Positions 1 to 8,333 are shown, counted from the first letter of the stretch. The stretch: 45,038 nt of DNA from Verrucomicrobiales bacterium (GCA_029213265.1 JARGNG010000038.1:1-45038); one strand, 5' to 3'. A program made the numbers and translations. Notes: generated from the letters alone by a model not told the origin.

Positions 1-125
1 TCGGCTGCGAAGGATCCGTTGTCGGAATCGACCGGTTCGGTATCAGTGCTCCCGGTGACACGGTGATGAGTGAGCTCGGAATGACGGCCGACAATCTCGT
101 CGAGGTCGTAAAGAATCTCGGATAA
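1..125 (+). CDS. tkt: transketolase, C-terminal end (partial)
   Basis: Only the last 40 codons are present, in the frame whose first full codon starts at position 3. The readable tail includes [10 protein letters not shown] followed by a short helix ending VVKNLG and a TAA stop. That matches the extreme C-terminus of transketolases, where a GxDxFGxSAP stretch in the third domain precedes the last helix. Transketolase is the thiamine-diphosphate enzyme of the pentose phosphate and Calvin pathways that moves two-carbon ketol units. The catalytic domains lie outside the window, so the call rests on this tail alone. A strong intrinsic terminator follows 21 bases after the stop, so this gene ends its transcription unit. 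Confidence 0.8.
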   Translation, partial: GCEGSVVGIDRFGISAPGDTVMSELGMTADNLVEVVKNLG

Positions 126-146
126 GACAGTGTCTACCCATCTTCT

Positions 147-178
147 AAAAAAGCGGAGTCGGGAGGCTCCGCTTTTTT
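147..178 (+). terminator. intrinsic terminator after tkt
   Basis: A perfect 12-base inverted repeat (AAAAAAGCGGAG at 147-158 and CTCCGCTTTTTT at 167-178) has an 8-base loop and ends in a T-run. It is a textbook rho-independent terminator, and because the stem starts with an A-run it could also work on the other strand. Confidence 0.9.
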
Positions 179-224
179 CGTGCCTTTTGACGGGGATGGG
201 CTCCTGTGGAAGCTTTCCGGCACG

Positions 225-1036
225 ATGACCGTCTTCCAACGCCACGGAATGCTCTGTGCAACCCTGTTGATTCTCCAGAGCTCGATTCCTTTCCTGTCGG
301 GGGAAGAACCGCAGGGAACCCCGGGCGCAGCGAAACTGCTGCTCGATGTCCGGAGGGCGGAAGCTGAGAAGCCGCTGCACGATCTCCAGGAAAAATTCGC
401 CGCCGCGCTGGATCGCTTGAGACAGGGCAAGAAGGAAGAGGGCGACCTTGATGCGCTCCTCGTGTTGAAAAGGAGAAAGAGGAATTTCGCGATCGCAAGG
501 GGGCGCCGGAACCATCAACGATCTCTGAATTGAATTCCCTGCGCGAAATCTATTTCCGGGAACTCGTTCCACTGAAAGAAACGCAGGCCGCGGCGGAGCG
601 AAAAGCGTTCCTTGAATACAAAGCGAACCTGGAGGCAATCGTCGCCCATCTCACCCGCAAAGGAGATCTGGAAGAAGCGATCAAACTACGGCAGAGCATC
701 GAAAAATTAGAAATACCCTCTCCCCCAACCGCGGACGAACCGGCAGAGGAAATCGTCGTGGGCAAAGAGGAAAACTACATCGCGACCCCGGAACTGCGCA
801 TTATCGAGCCTGTCATCATCAAGAGAAACGGCATCCCGGATTTTCGCCCGCTCGATTCGGAGAGGATCTACGACCTCGAAGTCAGAGTAACCGACTCCAA
901 TATCAGCGTCTACGCGAACAACCGGAAACAAGGCGAAGTCGATGGCGATTTTTCCAAAGCCGAAGGTCCCATCGGAATCGGGCCGGCGCGGGGAAGCGTT
1001 GTAACGGTCGAGCGCCTCGTTGGAATACAACAGTGA
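225..1036 (+). pseudogene. exported coiled-coil protein, interrupted by a -1 frameshift
   Basis: Two overlapping frames together make one sensible protein. The first part starts at ATG 225 with a signal peptide (MTVFQRHGMLCATLLILQ), then a charged helical stretch ending DLDALLVLK around 468. The second frame takes over at about 470 with KEKEEFRDRK and runs to the stop at 1036. Each half carries a similar helical motif: LHDLQEKFAAALDRLRQGKKEEGDLDALLVL first, then a YKANLEAIVAHLTRKGDLEEAIKL-like copy. The C-terminal 80 residues are predicted beta-rich, with VRVTDSNISVYANN resembling a lectin-like strand. One extra A in the run at 467-470 would restore the frame. It is either a real broken gene or a sequencing deletion. 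The function is unknown; proteins with this helical repeat are common as exported proteins in Verrucomicrobiota and Planctomycetota. Confidence 0.6.
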
Positions 1037-1110
1037 ATTCTGCAAAATCCTGAGTTTTCGCTTGGCTAATCAGGAATCTTTGTTCAAGGTTTTTCTACCA
1101 CTCAAATGGA

Positions 1111-1141
1111 AAAGGCGGTGTCTCAGGATGCCGCCTTTTTT
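1111..1141 (+). terminator. intrinsic terminator
   Basis: The stem AAAGGCGG (1111-1118) pairs with CCGCCTTT (1131-1138), followed by more Ts. It lies 75 bases after the stop of the frameshifted exported gene and ends that unit. Confidence 0.8.
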
Positions 1142-1195
1142 GTGCTTCGGGACTTACGTTTTCTAAGGAACTTTCAATTCATTCCGTTTCATTTG

Positions 1196-1204
1196 TGTTA
1201 GAAT
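1196..1204 (+). promoter_or_regulatory. extended -10 element upstream of the L,D-transpeptidase gene
   Basis: TGTTAGAAT fits TGnTATAAT with one mismatch. No convincing -35 box lies at the right spacing. The predicted start of transcription would be about 20 bases before the ATG at 1233. There is no clear Shine-Dalgarno sequence in that leader. Confidence 0.4.
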
Positions 1205-1232
1205 TTCACATTCGTTCAGCGTATTGTCTCCC

Positions 1233-1964
1233 ATGAAGCGTTTCGCTCTCTCCCTCCTCGCACTTGTCGCTTTCGCCACTTCCGCAGTCGCCTTTGAACT
1301 TCCTCAAAATTCAAAGCAGTGTCTCGTCGGCGTCGCTTCGAACTGGGACTCCTCCTACGTGACGCTGTCCTGGTATGAGAAAGGTGCCCTTGGATGGAAA
1401 CAGAAAGGGTCCTCATGGAAAGGCCGGCTCGGGAAAAACGGTCTCGTATGGGGAAAAGGGCTTCATCCGGTTCCTGCAGGAGCCACCACTAAAAAAGAAG
1501 GGGACCGCCGTGCTCCAGCCGGGGTTTTTGATCTGGGCGGAGCCTGGGGCTACGCCTCTTCGATCCAGAAATCACCCGACCTCAGCTATGTGCAGGTGAC
1601 ATCGCGATGCCTGTGGTACGAGGACAGCAGCTCGCCTTACTACAATCAGTTTCGCCGGATCGAATACGAGCCGCGAACGACCGCTGAGAGAAAGGCGCAG
1701 ATGAAGCAGGGCGACTACGCCCATTCTCTCAAGCTGTTCATTGCGCACAACGCGTATCCGAACATCACGCCCGGTGCCGGATCCTCCATTTTCTTTCACA
1801 TCTGGAGAAACGGCGGTGGCTCCGCGACTTTTGGATGCACCACCATGTCCGAACCGAATTTGAAAAACTTCATTGCGATGGTGGATCCGAAGCAGCGCCC
1901 CGTCTACGTGCTGCTGCCCCGGGCAGAGTATGATCGCTACCGCGGGGAGTGGAAGCTGCCGTAG
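1233..1964 (+). CDS. L,D-transpeptidase (YkuD-fold) family protein, exported
   Basis: 243 residues. The start at ATG 1233 gives a clean signal peptide ending AVA after residue 20, so the mature protein acts outside the inner membrane. The C-terminal half carries the L,D-transpeptidase signature: His189 in FFHIWRN, then a glycine-rich loop, and the nucleophile Cys202 in SATFGCTTM. YkuD enzymes form 3-3 peptidoglycan cross-links or attach proteins to the peptidoglycan stem peptide. The segment before it (residues 70-110, including RRAPAGVFDLG) matches the substrate-strand region seen in YafK/ErfK-like members. No LysM or other wall-binding module is visible. It is monocistronic: a terminator lies upstream and the next gene begins 170 bases later. 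The family is certain; the exact cross-linking role is inferred. Confidence 0.85.
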   Translation: MKRFALSLLALVAFATSAVAFELPQNSKQCLVGVASNWDSSYVTLSWYEKGALGWKQKGSSWKGRLGKNGLVWGKGLHPVPAGATTKKEGDRRAPAGVFDLGGAWGYASSIQKSPDLSYVQVTSRCLWYEDSSSPYYNQFRRIEYEPRTTAERKAQMKQGDYAHSLKLFIAHNAYPNITPGAGSSIFFHIWRNGGGSATFGCTTMSEPNLKNFIAMVDPKQRPVYVLLPRAEYDRYRGEWKLP

Positions 1965-2134
1965 CCGGATCGCGAGAATCGATTCACCGGCGAAAACGGG
2001 ACTGCCGGCCCTCCGCAAAATACAGGACAATTGGTGACATCTATATCGCTATATGCGAATAGCATGATTCCAACTCTTGAGGGAACTGTTGGCAGGCGCG
2101 GATGTTCTGCGCTCCAACCCAACTACGAACAGAT

Positions 2135-3907
2135 ATGAGAATACCTATTCCCCCACTTCACCACCGGAACCTGCGTCCTTTGATGGCTGGCCTGGTCCTG
2201 TCCTCAATGGCCTATGCCACAGCGAATGCGATCGAGCGCGTCTCCGTCGCGGCCGACGGGACAGAAGCGAACGATCAGTCAGAACGTCCGGCGATGTCAC
2301 TGAACGGTCAGTATGTCGTTTTTGTCTCCGATGCTGACAATCTGGTGCCCGGAGACAGCAATAATAATCAGGACATTTTCCTGAAGAATCGGATGACGGG
2401 CGCAGTGCATCTCGCGTCCATTACCGCGGACGGAACCCAGGCAGAATACAGCTCCGGCAATCCCACGGTGTCAGCAGACGGTCGCTACGTTTGTTTCAAT
2501 ACCGGATCCGGAAACCTGCACCCGGACGATGATAACGGCGACGGCGACGTTTACGTGAAAGACATGAAAACGGGGGCACTCCAATGGATCTCCCGGGCGC
2601 CGGACGGCAGTGCCGGAGACGATGGTTCGGCCAATGCCTTTATCACACCCGACGGCCGCTACGTGGTGTTTCAGTCTGGAGCAGAAAATCTGGATCCGGA
2701 TGGAGACGCGAACGATGGCGACAGGGATGTCTTTGTGAAAGACAGAAAAACCGGGCGTCTCGAACGGGTCAACGAAACAGCCGACGGCACCCAGGCCAAC
2801 AACGATTGTGAAAACCCCTATATCACGCCGGACGGACGCTTTGTGTCTTTCTATTCTTATTCCGATAATCTCGTTCCCGGTGACACCAATGGACGATCCG
2901 ACATCTTCGTGAAAGATAGAAAGACGGGAGCGATCGAACTTGTTTCCATTTCCTCCGATGAAGAGCCTGGTGACGGCTACTGCCGCTGCCACCATATGAG
3001 CGACGACGGTAGATATGTAATCTTCCGCTCCAGCTCCACCAACCTTGTCCCGGGTGACACGAATAGTTCGTACGACGCCTTCGTGAAAGATCGGAAAACC
3101 GGAATACTCAAACGGGTATCGGTCGCGGCCGACGGGACGGAAGCCAACTCCAGTTCCGGCGGAGTCTGGATTTCATCGGATGGTCGATTTGCCGCTTTCT
3201 GGTCCGGGGCTTCCAATCTGGTTGATTCGGGAGTTATGAAGGATTCCGACTATGACCAGATTTATGTGAAAGATCGGAAAACCGGAAGAATTGCGCGGGT
3301 TTCTCAATCCGCCTCGGGGGAAATCGGCAACCGTGATTCGCGGGCAACCTTCATGACCGGCGGAGGCTACATCGCCTTCAAGTCGAGAGCCGACAACCTG
3401 GTTCCAAACGACAACAACGGCATCCCCAACTATTGGGATGGCGAGGACATCTTTCTCGCGAAGAACCCCTTCGCCACCTACAAGCCGGATGGAGGCGTCG
3501 GAAAAAACCGCAACAGTTCCCGTTCCCTGCTCTCCCTGAAGAATCCTTCGGGAAAAGCTCACAAGTTCTACCTCACGGCGGAGAACAAGGGCAACGTCTT
3601 CGACGACCTCTGCATCAAAGGCGACTCGGGGGGAGCCAAATACCGAACCACCTATCGTCAAATCGGCGGAGGAAACGTGACCGGGGACGTTCTTCGCGGC
3701 AAGCTTGTCAGCGGTCAGATCCCCGGGGAGAAGGCGGTTCTGCAATGCGTTGCCAAGCCGAAAGGCAAGTCTCAGCAAAAAGCTACCCTGACGCACCGTG
3801 TGAAATCACTCGGTCAACGCCCCAAGCAGGATGTCGCCAGGGCGAAGGTGGAAAATGACGCCCCCAAGAAGGAACCGGTATCCATAAAGCCAAACGATCT
3901 TTTCTAG
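2135..3907 (+). CDS. secreted PD40-type beta-propeller protein
   Basis: 590 residues from ATG 2135, which gives a signal peptide ending AYATANA; an in-frame ATG at 2102 would add 11 residues. The body is seven tandem repeats of 55-65 residues, each of the form (R/L)VSxxADGTEANxx...(S)xDGRYVxFxSxxxNLVPGDTNxxxDxFVKDRKTG, which fits a seven-bladed propeller. Loops are very acidic (DPDGDANDGDRD, HPDDDNGDGD), suggesting calcium binding. The first and sixth repeats share the identical peptide RVSVAADGTEAN. Residues from about 460 on are a separate beta-sandwich-like segment (HKFYLTAENKGNVFDDLCIKG) that resembles a module often following such propellers in environmental bacteria. No membrane anchor is seen, and the biological role is unknown. 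Its terminator follows at 3932. Confidence 0.8.
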   Translation: MRIPIPPLHHRNLRPLMAGLVLSSMAYATANAIERVSVAADGTEANDQSERPAMSLNGQYVVFVSDADNLVPGDSNNNQDIFLKNRMTGAVHLASITADGTQAEYSSGNPTVSADGRYVCFNTGSGNLHPDDDNGDGDVYVKDMKTGALQWISRAPDGSAGDDGSANAFITPDGRYVVFQSGAENLDPDGDANDGDRDVFVKDRKTGRLERVNETADGTQANNDCENPYITPDGRFVSFYSYSDNLVPGDTNGRSDIFVKDRKTGAIELVSISSDEEPGDGYCRCHHMSDDGRYVIFRSSSTNLVPGDTNSSYDAFVKDRKTGILKRVSVAADGTEANSSSGGVWISSDGRFAAFWSGASNLVDSGVMKDSDYDQIYVKDRKTGRIARVSQSASGEIGNRDSRATFMTGGGYIAFKSRADNLVPNDNNGIPNYWDGEDIFLAKNPFATYKPDGGVGKNRNSSRSLLSLKNPSGKAHKFYLTAENKGNVFDDLCIKGDSGGAKYRTTYRQIGGGNVTGDVLRGKLVSGQIPGEKAVLQCVAKPKGKSQQKATLTHRVKSLGQRPKQDVARAKVENDAPKKEPVSIKPNDLF

Positions 3908-3931
3908 TCAGGGTGAGAGAAGAATTCCGCG

Positions 3932-3967
3932 AACCGCCGGTGGTCTCGACTGCCGGCGGTTTTTTTT
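3932..3967 (+). terminator. intrinsic terminator between convergent genes
   Basis: AACCGCCGG (3932-3940) pairs with CCGGCGGTT (3953-3961), followed by a run of eight Ts. It ends the propeller gene. It lies just beyond the stop of the convergent gene at 3978, whose transcripts would also run into the hairpin. Confidence 0.9.
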
Positions 3968-3977
3968 GGCAAAACCA

Positions 3978-4904
3978 CTACACCGTGCAAATCTCCACGC
4001 CCTGCTTCAGCGATGCGAGCTTGTCCTCGCGCTTCGGAATAAACTCCTGGCCGACCCATCCCCCGTAGCCGGTTTCAACGATCGCCTTGATGATCGCAGG
4101 ATAGTAGAGCTCCTGCGTTTCGTCGATCTCGGCGCGACCGGGAACCCCGCCGGTGTGATAGTGGCTGAAATACTTCTCACGCTCACGGATCGTGGCAATG
4201 ACGTCACCCTCCATGATCTGCATGTGATAGATGTCATACAGCAGCTTGAAGTGCTCGGAACCAATCGTCTCGCAAAGCTCGGCACCCCAGCTGGAAAGAT
4301 CGCACATGTAGTCTTTGTGATTCACTTTCGAATTCAGCAACTCCATCGAAAGAGTTACGCCGTGTTTTTCACAAAGCGGCATGAGCCGTTTCAGTCCGGT
4401 GGCACAGTTCTGCAGACCTTCCTCGTCATCCATGCCGTCGCGATTTCCGGAGAAACAAATGATGTTCTTGAAGCCCGCTTCGGCGCTGGCCTTGATGTGC
4501 GGCTCGTAGACTTCGACGAGGGTGTCATGGTGCTCGACGCGGTTGAAACCGTGAGGAATGCTCCCGATTTTTTTCTTCTTCCCATCCACTTCCAATTCGC
4601 CAACCGGATAGCTCACCATGGCGCAGTACAGGTCATGCTTCTTCAAAGTGGGGAAATCTTCCGGCATCAGCAATTCGATCGACTCCAGACCAAACTCCTT
4701 TCCGGCGGTGCAAAGGTCTTCCAGCGAAATTCCCTTGTAACACCACTTGCAAACCGAATGCCTGATTTTCCCGCCGACCCCTGCTTTCTCAGCCGCTTCT
4801 TCGGCCAGTGAGAAACGTTGATTCATGGAAGCAGCGACTGCCGCAAGGGTCGCGGTCGAACCGGTCACAAACGACCGGCGGGAGAAAGGCGAGGCGTTTT
4901 TCAT
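3978..4904 (-). CDS. Tat-exported sugar isomerase/epimerase (hydroxypyruvate isomerase-like TIM barrel)
   Basis: 308 residues starting at ATG 4904. An upstream extension is possible but would bury the twin-arginine signal SRRSFV at residues 8-13, which is followed by a hydrophobic stretch ending AAVAASM. The mature part is a xylose-isomerase-like TIM barrel. Likely metal and acid residues are Glu188 (LSMELLNSK), Asp224 with the nearby His227 (LLYDIYHMQ), His250 (SHYHTGG) and Glu287 (VGQEFIP), the arrangement found in the Hyi family. Hyi interconverts hydroxypyruvate and tartronate semialdehyde. Exported Tat versions are common in Planctomycetota and Verrucomicrobiota, and their substrates are mostly unknown. 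The gene is divergent from the VIT/VWA gene across a 160-base region with an inverted repeat. Confidence 0.75.
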   Translation of the reverse strand: MKNASPFSRRSFVTGSTATLAAVAASMNQRFSLAEEAAEKAGVGGKIRHSVCKWCYKGISLEDLCTAGKEFGLESIELLMPEDFPTLKKHDLYCAMVSYPVGELEVDGKKKKIGSIPHGFNRVEHHDTLVEVYEPHIKASAEAGFKNIICFSGNRDGMDDEEGLQNCATGLKRLMPLCEKHGVTLSMELLNSKVNHKDYMCDLSSWGAELCETIGSEHFKLLYDIYHMQIMEGDVIATIREREKYFSHYHTGGVPGRAEIDETQELYYPAIIKAIVETGYGGWVGQEFIPKREDKLASLKQGVEICTV

Positions 4905-4984
4905 AGGCAAACTGTAACGAATCTCTTCGCGAGGAACAGAAAAGAAATGGGGGAAGCCTCGCTTTCTCTCACGGATGGGCACTT

Positions 4985-5041
4985 TTTAACATCGTTTTAA
5001 ATGATGTTGCAAAAATTACTAGCGATTTTGTCGATGTTAAA
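4985..5041. promoter_or_regulatory. 10-bp inverted repeat in a divergent intergenic region
   Basis: TTTAACATCG (4985-4994) and CGATGTTAAA (5032-5041) are perfect inverse copies, 47 bases apart centre to centre. A partial third copy, TGATGTTGC, lies at 5002-5010. The array sits between the divergent genes starting at 4904 (minus) and 5065 (plus), where both promoters must be. It may be a set of operator sites; no regulator can be named. Confidence 0.45.
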
Positions 5042-5064
5042 TCATAGCCCAGGTTGGGAGTGCC

Positions 5065-7104
5065 ATGAAAAAAACAACACATGTCATTCACACCATTCTG
5101 ATCGCTCTCGGGCTTTCAGCAGTCACTTCCGAATCGCAGGCGGCAGGAACGCTCACCCCCAAGGGCTCTCCTCACGCGCCGATCGCGATTCGGGATCACC
5201 ACGTTCAGGTCACGATCAACAACGGCTTCGCCCGTACCGAAGTGACCCAGACATTCTTCAATCCCAACGATGTGGATCTGGAGGCTGTCTATCGCTTTCC
5301 CCTCCCAACCAGCGCGAGTCTCTCCGAAGTGACTCTCACGATCGGTGAACGGGAAATCGAAGGAGAAGTCGTCGAGCGCGATCAAGCGAAGACGATCTAC
5401 GAATCAGAAAAACAGGCCGGAAACGACGCGGGTCTCGCAACCAAGGACGGCTACCAATCGTTTGAGTTTCGAGTTCACCCTGTGCGCGCTCAGGATGAAA
5501 CCCGGATTCGCATCGTCTACTACCAACCCCTCAAAATCGATACCGGAATCGGTCGATACCTCTATCCACTGGAGGAGGGCGGCACCGATGACGCGGCGGC
5601 GGCCAGCTTCTGGAATCCGGTCCACGACAAGGTCGAAGGAAATTTTTCCGCAGAAGTCATTCTGAAATCAGCCTGGCCGGTGGAAGATGTGCGACTCCCC
5701 GGCTACGAAGCCGAGGCGGTTACAGAGAAACTCGGAGACGGGGATTTCAAAATCACTCTGGATCGCCCGGGTCAGGCCCTGAGCCGTGACCTCGTTGTCT
5801 ACTATCGTCTCGCCCAGGAGCTTCCGGGCCGGGTCGAAGTCATTCCCTACCGAAGCGGAGAGAAGGGTGAAGGCACCTTTATGATGGTCGTTACTCCCGG
5901 CCTTGATCTGCAACCGCTCAATCAGGGAGCGGACTATGTCTACGTGCTCGACACTTCCGGAAGCATGGCGAGCAAACTCCATACGCTTACCGACGGCGTA
6001 TCCCGCGTCATCGGCAACATGCCCCCGCAGGATCGTTTTCGGATCATTACCTTTTCGAACCATGCGAAAGACATCACCAACGGATGGCAAACCGCCACAC
6101 CGGAAAACGTAAATCGAACCATCGAAACGGTCAAAAATATCAAGACCCAGGGAAGCACCAATCTCTACGAAGGACTCGAGATGGCGATGAAGAAACTCGA
6201 CGATGATCGCGCCACGAGCATCGTTTTGGTGACTGACGGCGTGACCAATACGGGAATCGTCGATCCGGTGAAGTTTCACGAACTGACCCGGTCCCATGAT
6301 CTCCGGATCTTCGGATTTCTCCTCGGCAACAGCGCCAACTGGCCGCTCATGCGAACGGTCTGTGATTCCAGCGGGGGATTCTACTCAGGTGTGTCGAACG
6401 CCGACGATATCCTTGGGCAGATCCTCCAGGCGAAGAGCAAAATTCTCTTCGAATGCCTCCACGATGCCGAGTTTGAGATCAAAGGAGTCCGCACCATGAA
6501 TGTGACCGGCCAGATTCCCGGAAAAGTATATCGCGGGGAGCAACTCGTCCTCTCCGGTCAGTATGAGAAAGGCGGCGAAGCCGAGTTGGTATTCAAAGCC
6601 CGTCTCACCGGCGAAGACAAAACCTACCGCACCAGTTTCACCTTTCCTGAAGTCGACACCGACAACCCGGAAATCGAAAGGCTCTGGGCCCTCGATCAAA
6701 TCGAGCAGTTCGAGCTGCAAACCAATCGCGGGGAAATGCCGGCCGGGGAGTCGGAAAACGCGATTCGCGATCTGGGATTGAAGTATCAACTCGTCACCGA
6801 CGAGACCTCGATGCTGGTTCTTTCGGACGAAGCCTTCGAACGTCACGGTGTGGCGCGGAACAATCGTCAGCGCGTTGCCATCGAGCGCAAGGCCCAGTCG
6901 ACCAGAGCCGCAGCGCCGAAACCGACCAACTATCGCGTCGATTCGAAGAAACCACTCACCACCAGCAAAGCTCCCCGGATCTCACCACCCTCCAGCAGTG
7001 GTGGTGGAGGCGGCGGTGCTCTTCCCCCGTTCGCGGTGATCCTGATGCTCCTCTTCTCCGGCCTCGCCGCGAAGCTGGGAATTCGGAAGCAGCAGGAAAA
7101 CTAA
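5065..7104 (+). CDS. VIT/von Willebrand A domain surface protein with GlyGly-CTERM-like tail
   Basis: 679 residues. The signal peptide ends SESQA near residue 26; GGGAG eight bases upstream supports ATG 5065. Residues about 30-165 form a VIT (vault inter-alpha-trypsin) domain, with ITINNGFARTEVTQTFFNP-type strands. Residues about 285-465 are a von Willebrand A domain with an intact MIDAS site: DTSGSM, a threonine in the GSTNLYEGL loop, and VTDGVTN. The tail is tripartite: six glycines (646-651), a hydrophobic stretch LPPFAVILMLLFSGLAA, then basic residues KLGIRKQ. This matches the layout of GlyGly-CTERM sorting signals, which rhombosortases cleave. The next gene, 22 bases on, is such a protease, so the tail is probably its substrate. 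Members of the family are usually annotated as sortase-target or Ca-activated-channel-like proteins; the ligand is unknown. Confidence 0.85.
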   Translation: MKKTTHVIHTILIALGLSAVTSESQAAGTLTPKGSPHAPIAIRDHHVQVTINNGFARTEVTQTFFNPNDVDLEAVYRFPLPTSASLSEVTLTIGEREIEGEVVERDQAKTIYESEKQAGNDAGLATKDGYQSFEFRVHPVRAQDETRIRIVYYQPLKIDTGIGRYLYPLEEGGTDDAAAASFWNPVHDKVEGNFSAEVILKSAWPVEDVRLPGYEAEAVTEKLGDGDFKITLDRPGQALSRDLVVYYRLAQELPGRVEVIPYRSGEKGEGTFMMVVTPGLDLQPLNQGADYVYVLDTSGSMASKLHTLTDGVSRVIGNMPPQDRFRIITFSNHAKDITNGWQTATPENVNRTIETVKNIKTQGSTNLYEGLEMAMKKLDDDRATSIVLVTDGVTNTGIVDPVKFHELTRSHDLRIFGFLLGNSANWPLMRTVCDSSGGFYSGVSNADDILGQILQAKSKILFECLHDAEFEIKGVRTMNVTGQIPGKVYRGEQLVLSGQYEKGGEAELVFKARLTGEDKTYRTSFTFPEVDTDNPEIERLWALDQIEQFELQTNRGEMPAGESENAIRDLGLKYQLVTDETSMLVLSDEAFERHGVARNNRQRVAIERKAQSTRAAAPKPTNYRVDSKKPLTTSKAPRISPPSSSGGGGGGALPPFAVILMLLFSGLAAKLGIRKQQEN

Positions 7105-7126
7105 CATTCCAACCCCACATCACTTG

Positions 7127-7768
7127 ATGGAACCAAACGGTTTCTCCCTTCGCCAGCCTGTGTCGGAACGCGGGCTGGCGTTCCTGCTGGCCGGATTGGC
7201 GCTCCTTTTTCAATGCGTCCCCGCGCTCGCCGAATCGCTGCAATGGCAACGCGATGCCCACCCTGTCGCGGGAGTCGTGACCGCCCTGACCGGGCACCTC
7301 ACTCACTGGACCTGGAGTCATTTCGTCTGGGATGTCGCGGCCTTTCTTGGGCTGTCCCTCGCCGCTATTTCTATCGCTCCAGGAAGGTATCGAAATGGTC
7401 TCTTTCTGGCCGCCGTCCTGATTCCCCTTGAGATCCACTTCTTTCAACCGGAGTTTCAAACCTACCGGGGACTCTCCGGAATCGATTCGGCTCTCTTCGG
7501 GTTGCTTCTCGCCGGACTCTGGCAAAGCGGTGGCACCGCAAAATGGATCTCCGCCGCCGGCCTGCTCGGTTTCTTCGGCAAAACCGCCTTTGAGTGGATC
7601 ACGGGTGACACCCTCTTTGTGAGCCGGAGCACGGATGATTTCACTCCCGTCGGATCCGCGCATGTCGTCGGGATGATTTCCGGAGTGATCGCAGGCTTCC
7701 TTCCGGTAAAATCACGAAACGTGGCCCACCACTCTCCGGAAAGTTCCCGGTTCTGCGTTGAAAACTGA
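7127..7768 (+). CDS. rrtA: rhombosortase (rhomboid-family intramembrane serine protease)
   Basis: 213 residues from ATG 7127, 22 bases after the VIT/VWA gene and evidently cotranscribed. It is almost wholly membrane-embedded, with about six helices. The rhomboid catalytic dyad is clear: Ser117 in YRGLSGID and His179 in SAHVVGMISG. The first-loop pattern His60-x4-His65 (LTHWTWSHFVWD) is also typical of rhomboids. The short length and the YRGLSG motif fit the rhombosortase subfamily rather than general rhomboids such as GlpG. Rhombosortases cut GlyGly-CTERM tails so that the protein can be released or passed on to the surface. The gene next door encodes a fitting substrate; no second target is seen in the window. 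The subfamily assignment is by motif and context. Confidence 0.8.
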   Translation: MEPNGFSLRQPVSERGLAFLLAGLALLFQCVPALAESLQWQRDAHPVAGVVTALTGHLTHWTWSHFVWDVAAFLGLSLAAISIAPGRYRNGLFLAAVLIPLEIHFFQPEFQTYRGLSGIDSALFGLLLAGLWQSGGTAKWISAAGLLGFFGKTAFEWITGDTLFVSRSTDDFTPVGSAHVVGMISGVIAGFLPVKSRNVAHHSPESSRFCVEN

Positions 7769-7789
7769 CTGTTCGCGCCCCGCGCGCTT

Positions 7790-8242
7790 TCACTCCCGGT
7801 TCCGGGAATCGATCCAGATCGTGACCGGCCCGTCATTCGTCAGGCCTACTTGCATCATCGCTCCGAATTCGCCGGTAGAGACCGGTTTTCCAAGCCCCTC
7901 CTCAAACGCAGCAACAAATTTTTCGTAGAGCGGGATGGCCACTTCGGGCCGGGCCGCCTTGTCAAAACCGGGGCGGGTTCCCTTTTTGACCCTCGCATGC
8001 AAGGTGAACTGGCTTACGACGAGGGCCTCGCCGCCAACGTCGAGAATCGAAAGATTCATTTTTCCCTCCCCATCCTCGAAGATGCGAAGGGAAAGCAGCT
8101 TTTTGACAAGCCATTCGATGTCCTCTTCCCCATCCTCGTGTTCAATTCCAAGAAGCAGGAGAATCCCGCATCCAATCCGGCTCTTTTCGGTTCCGTCAAT
8201 CGTAACGGAGGCGTCACTCACTCGTTGCAGCAGCACTCTCAT
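7790..8242 (-). CDS. dtd: D-aminoacyl-tRNA deacylase
   Basis: 150 residues, the normal length for DTD. Both signature motifs are present: SQFT at 77-80 and the cross-subunit Gly-cisPro motif in NDGPVT at 136-141. The enzyme is a cytosolic homodimer that hydrolyses D-amino acids (D-Tyr and others, and mischarged Gly) from tRNA, keeping D-residues out of protein. It converges with the rhombosortase gene, 21 bases between stops, with no obvious terminator. It is divergent from rseP across 153 bases that hold a -10 box for each gene. Nothing unusual is visible. Confidence 0.95.
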   Translation of the reverse strand: MRVLLQRVSDASVTIDGTEKSRIGCGILLLLGIEHEDGEEDIEWLVKKLLSLRIFEDGEGKMNLSILDVGGEALVVSQFTLHARVKKGTRPGFDKAARPEVAIPLYEKFVAAFEEGLGKPVSTGEFGAMMQVGLTNDGPVTIWIDSRNRE

Positions 8243-8269
8243 GGCATCGTATTCTTCTGTGGCGGGCTA

Positions 8270-8275
8270 ATTATA
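8270..8275 (-). promoter_or_regulatory. -10 box for dtd
   Basis: A perfect TATAAT on the minus strand lies 28 bases upstream of the dtd start. The -35 region is poor (TAAATA at 8298-8293). Confidence 0.45.
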
Positions 8276-8305
8276 AAATCCATCTAAAATTGTATTTACT
8301 AGACT

Positions 8306-8333
8306 TTGCCCTTCGCCTTCACGGTGGTATATT
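8306..8333 (+). promoter_or_regulatory. promoter for rseP-ispG
   Basis: TTGCCC (8306-8311), a 16-base spacer and TATATT (8328-8333), with a TG one base before the -10 box (extended -10). The leader to the rseP ATG would be about 55 bases. Confidence 0.55.

Noticed and set aside
463..475. Programmed -1 ribosomal frameshifting in the exported gene.
   Set aside because: The local sequence is not an X-XXY-YYZ heptamer and no stimulating hairpin is seen next to it; a one-base deletion is simpler.
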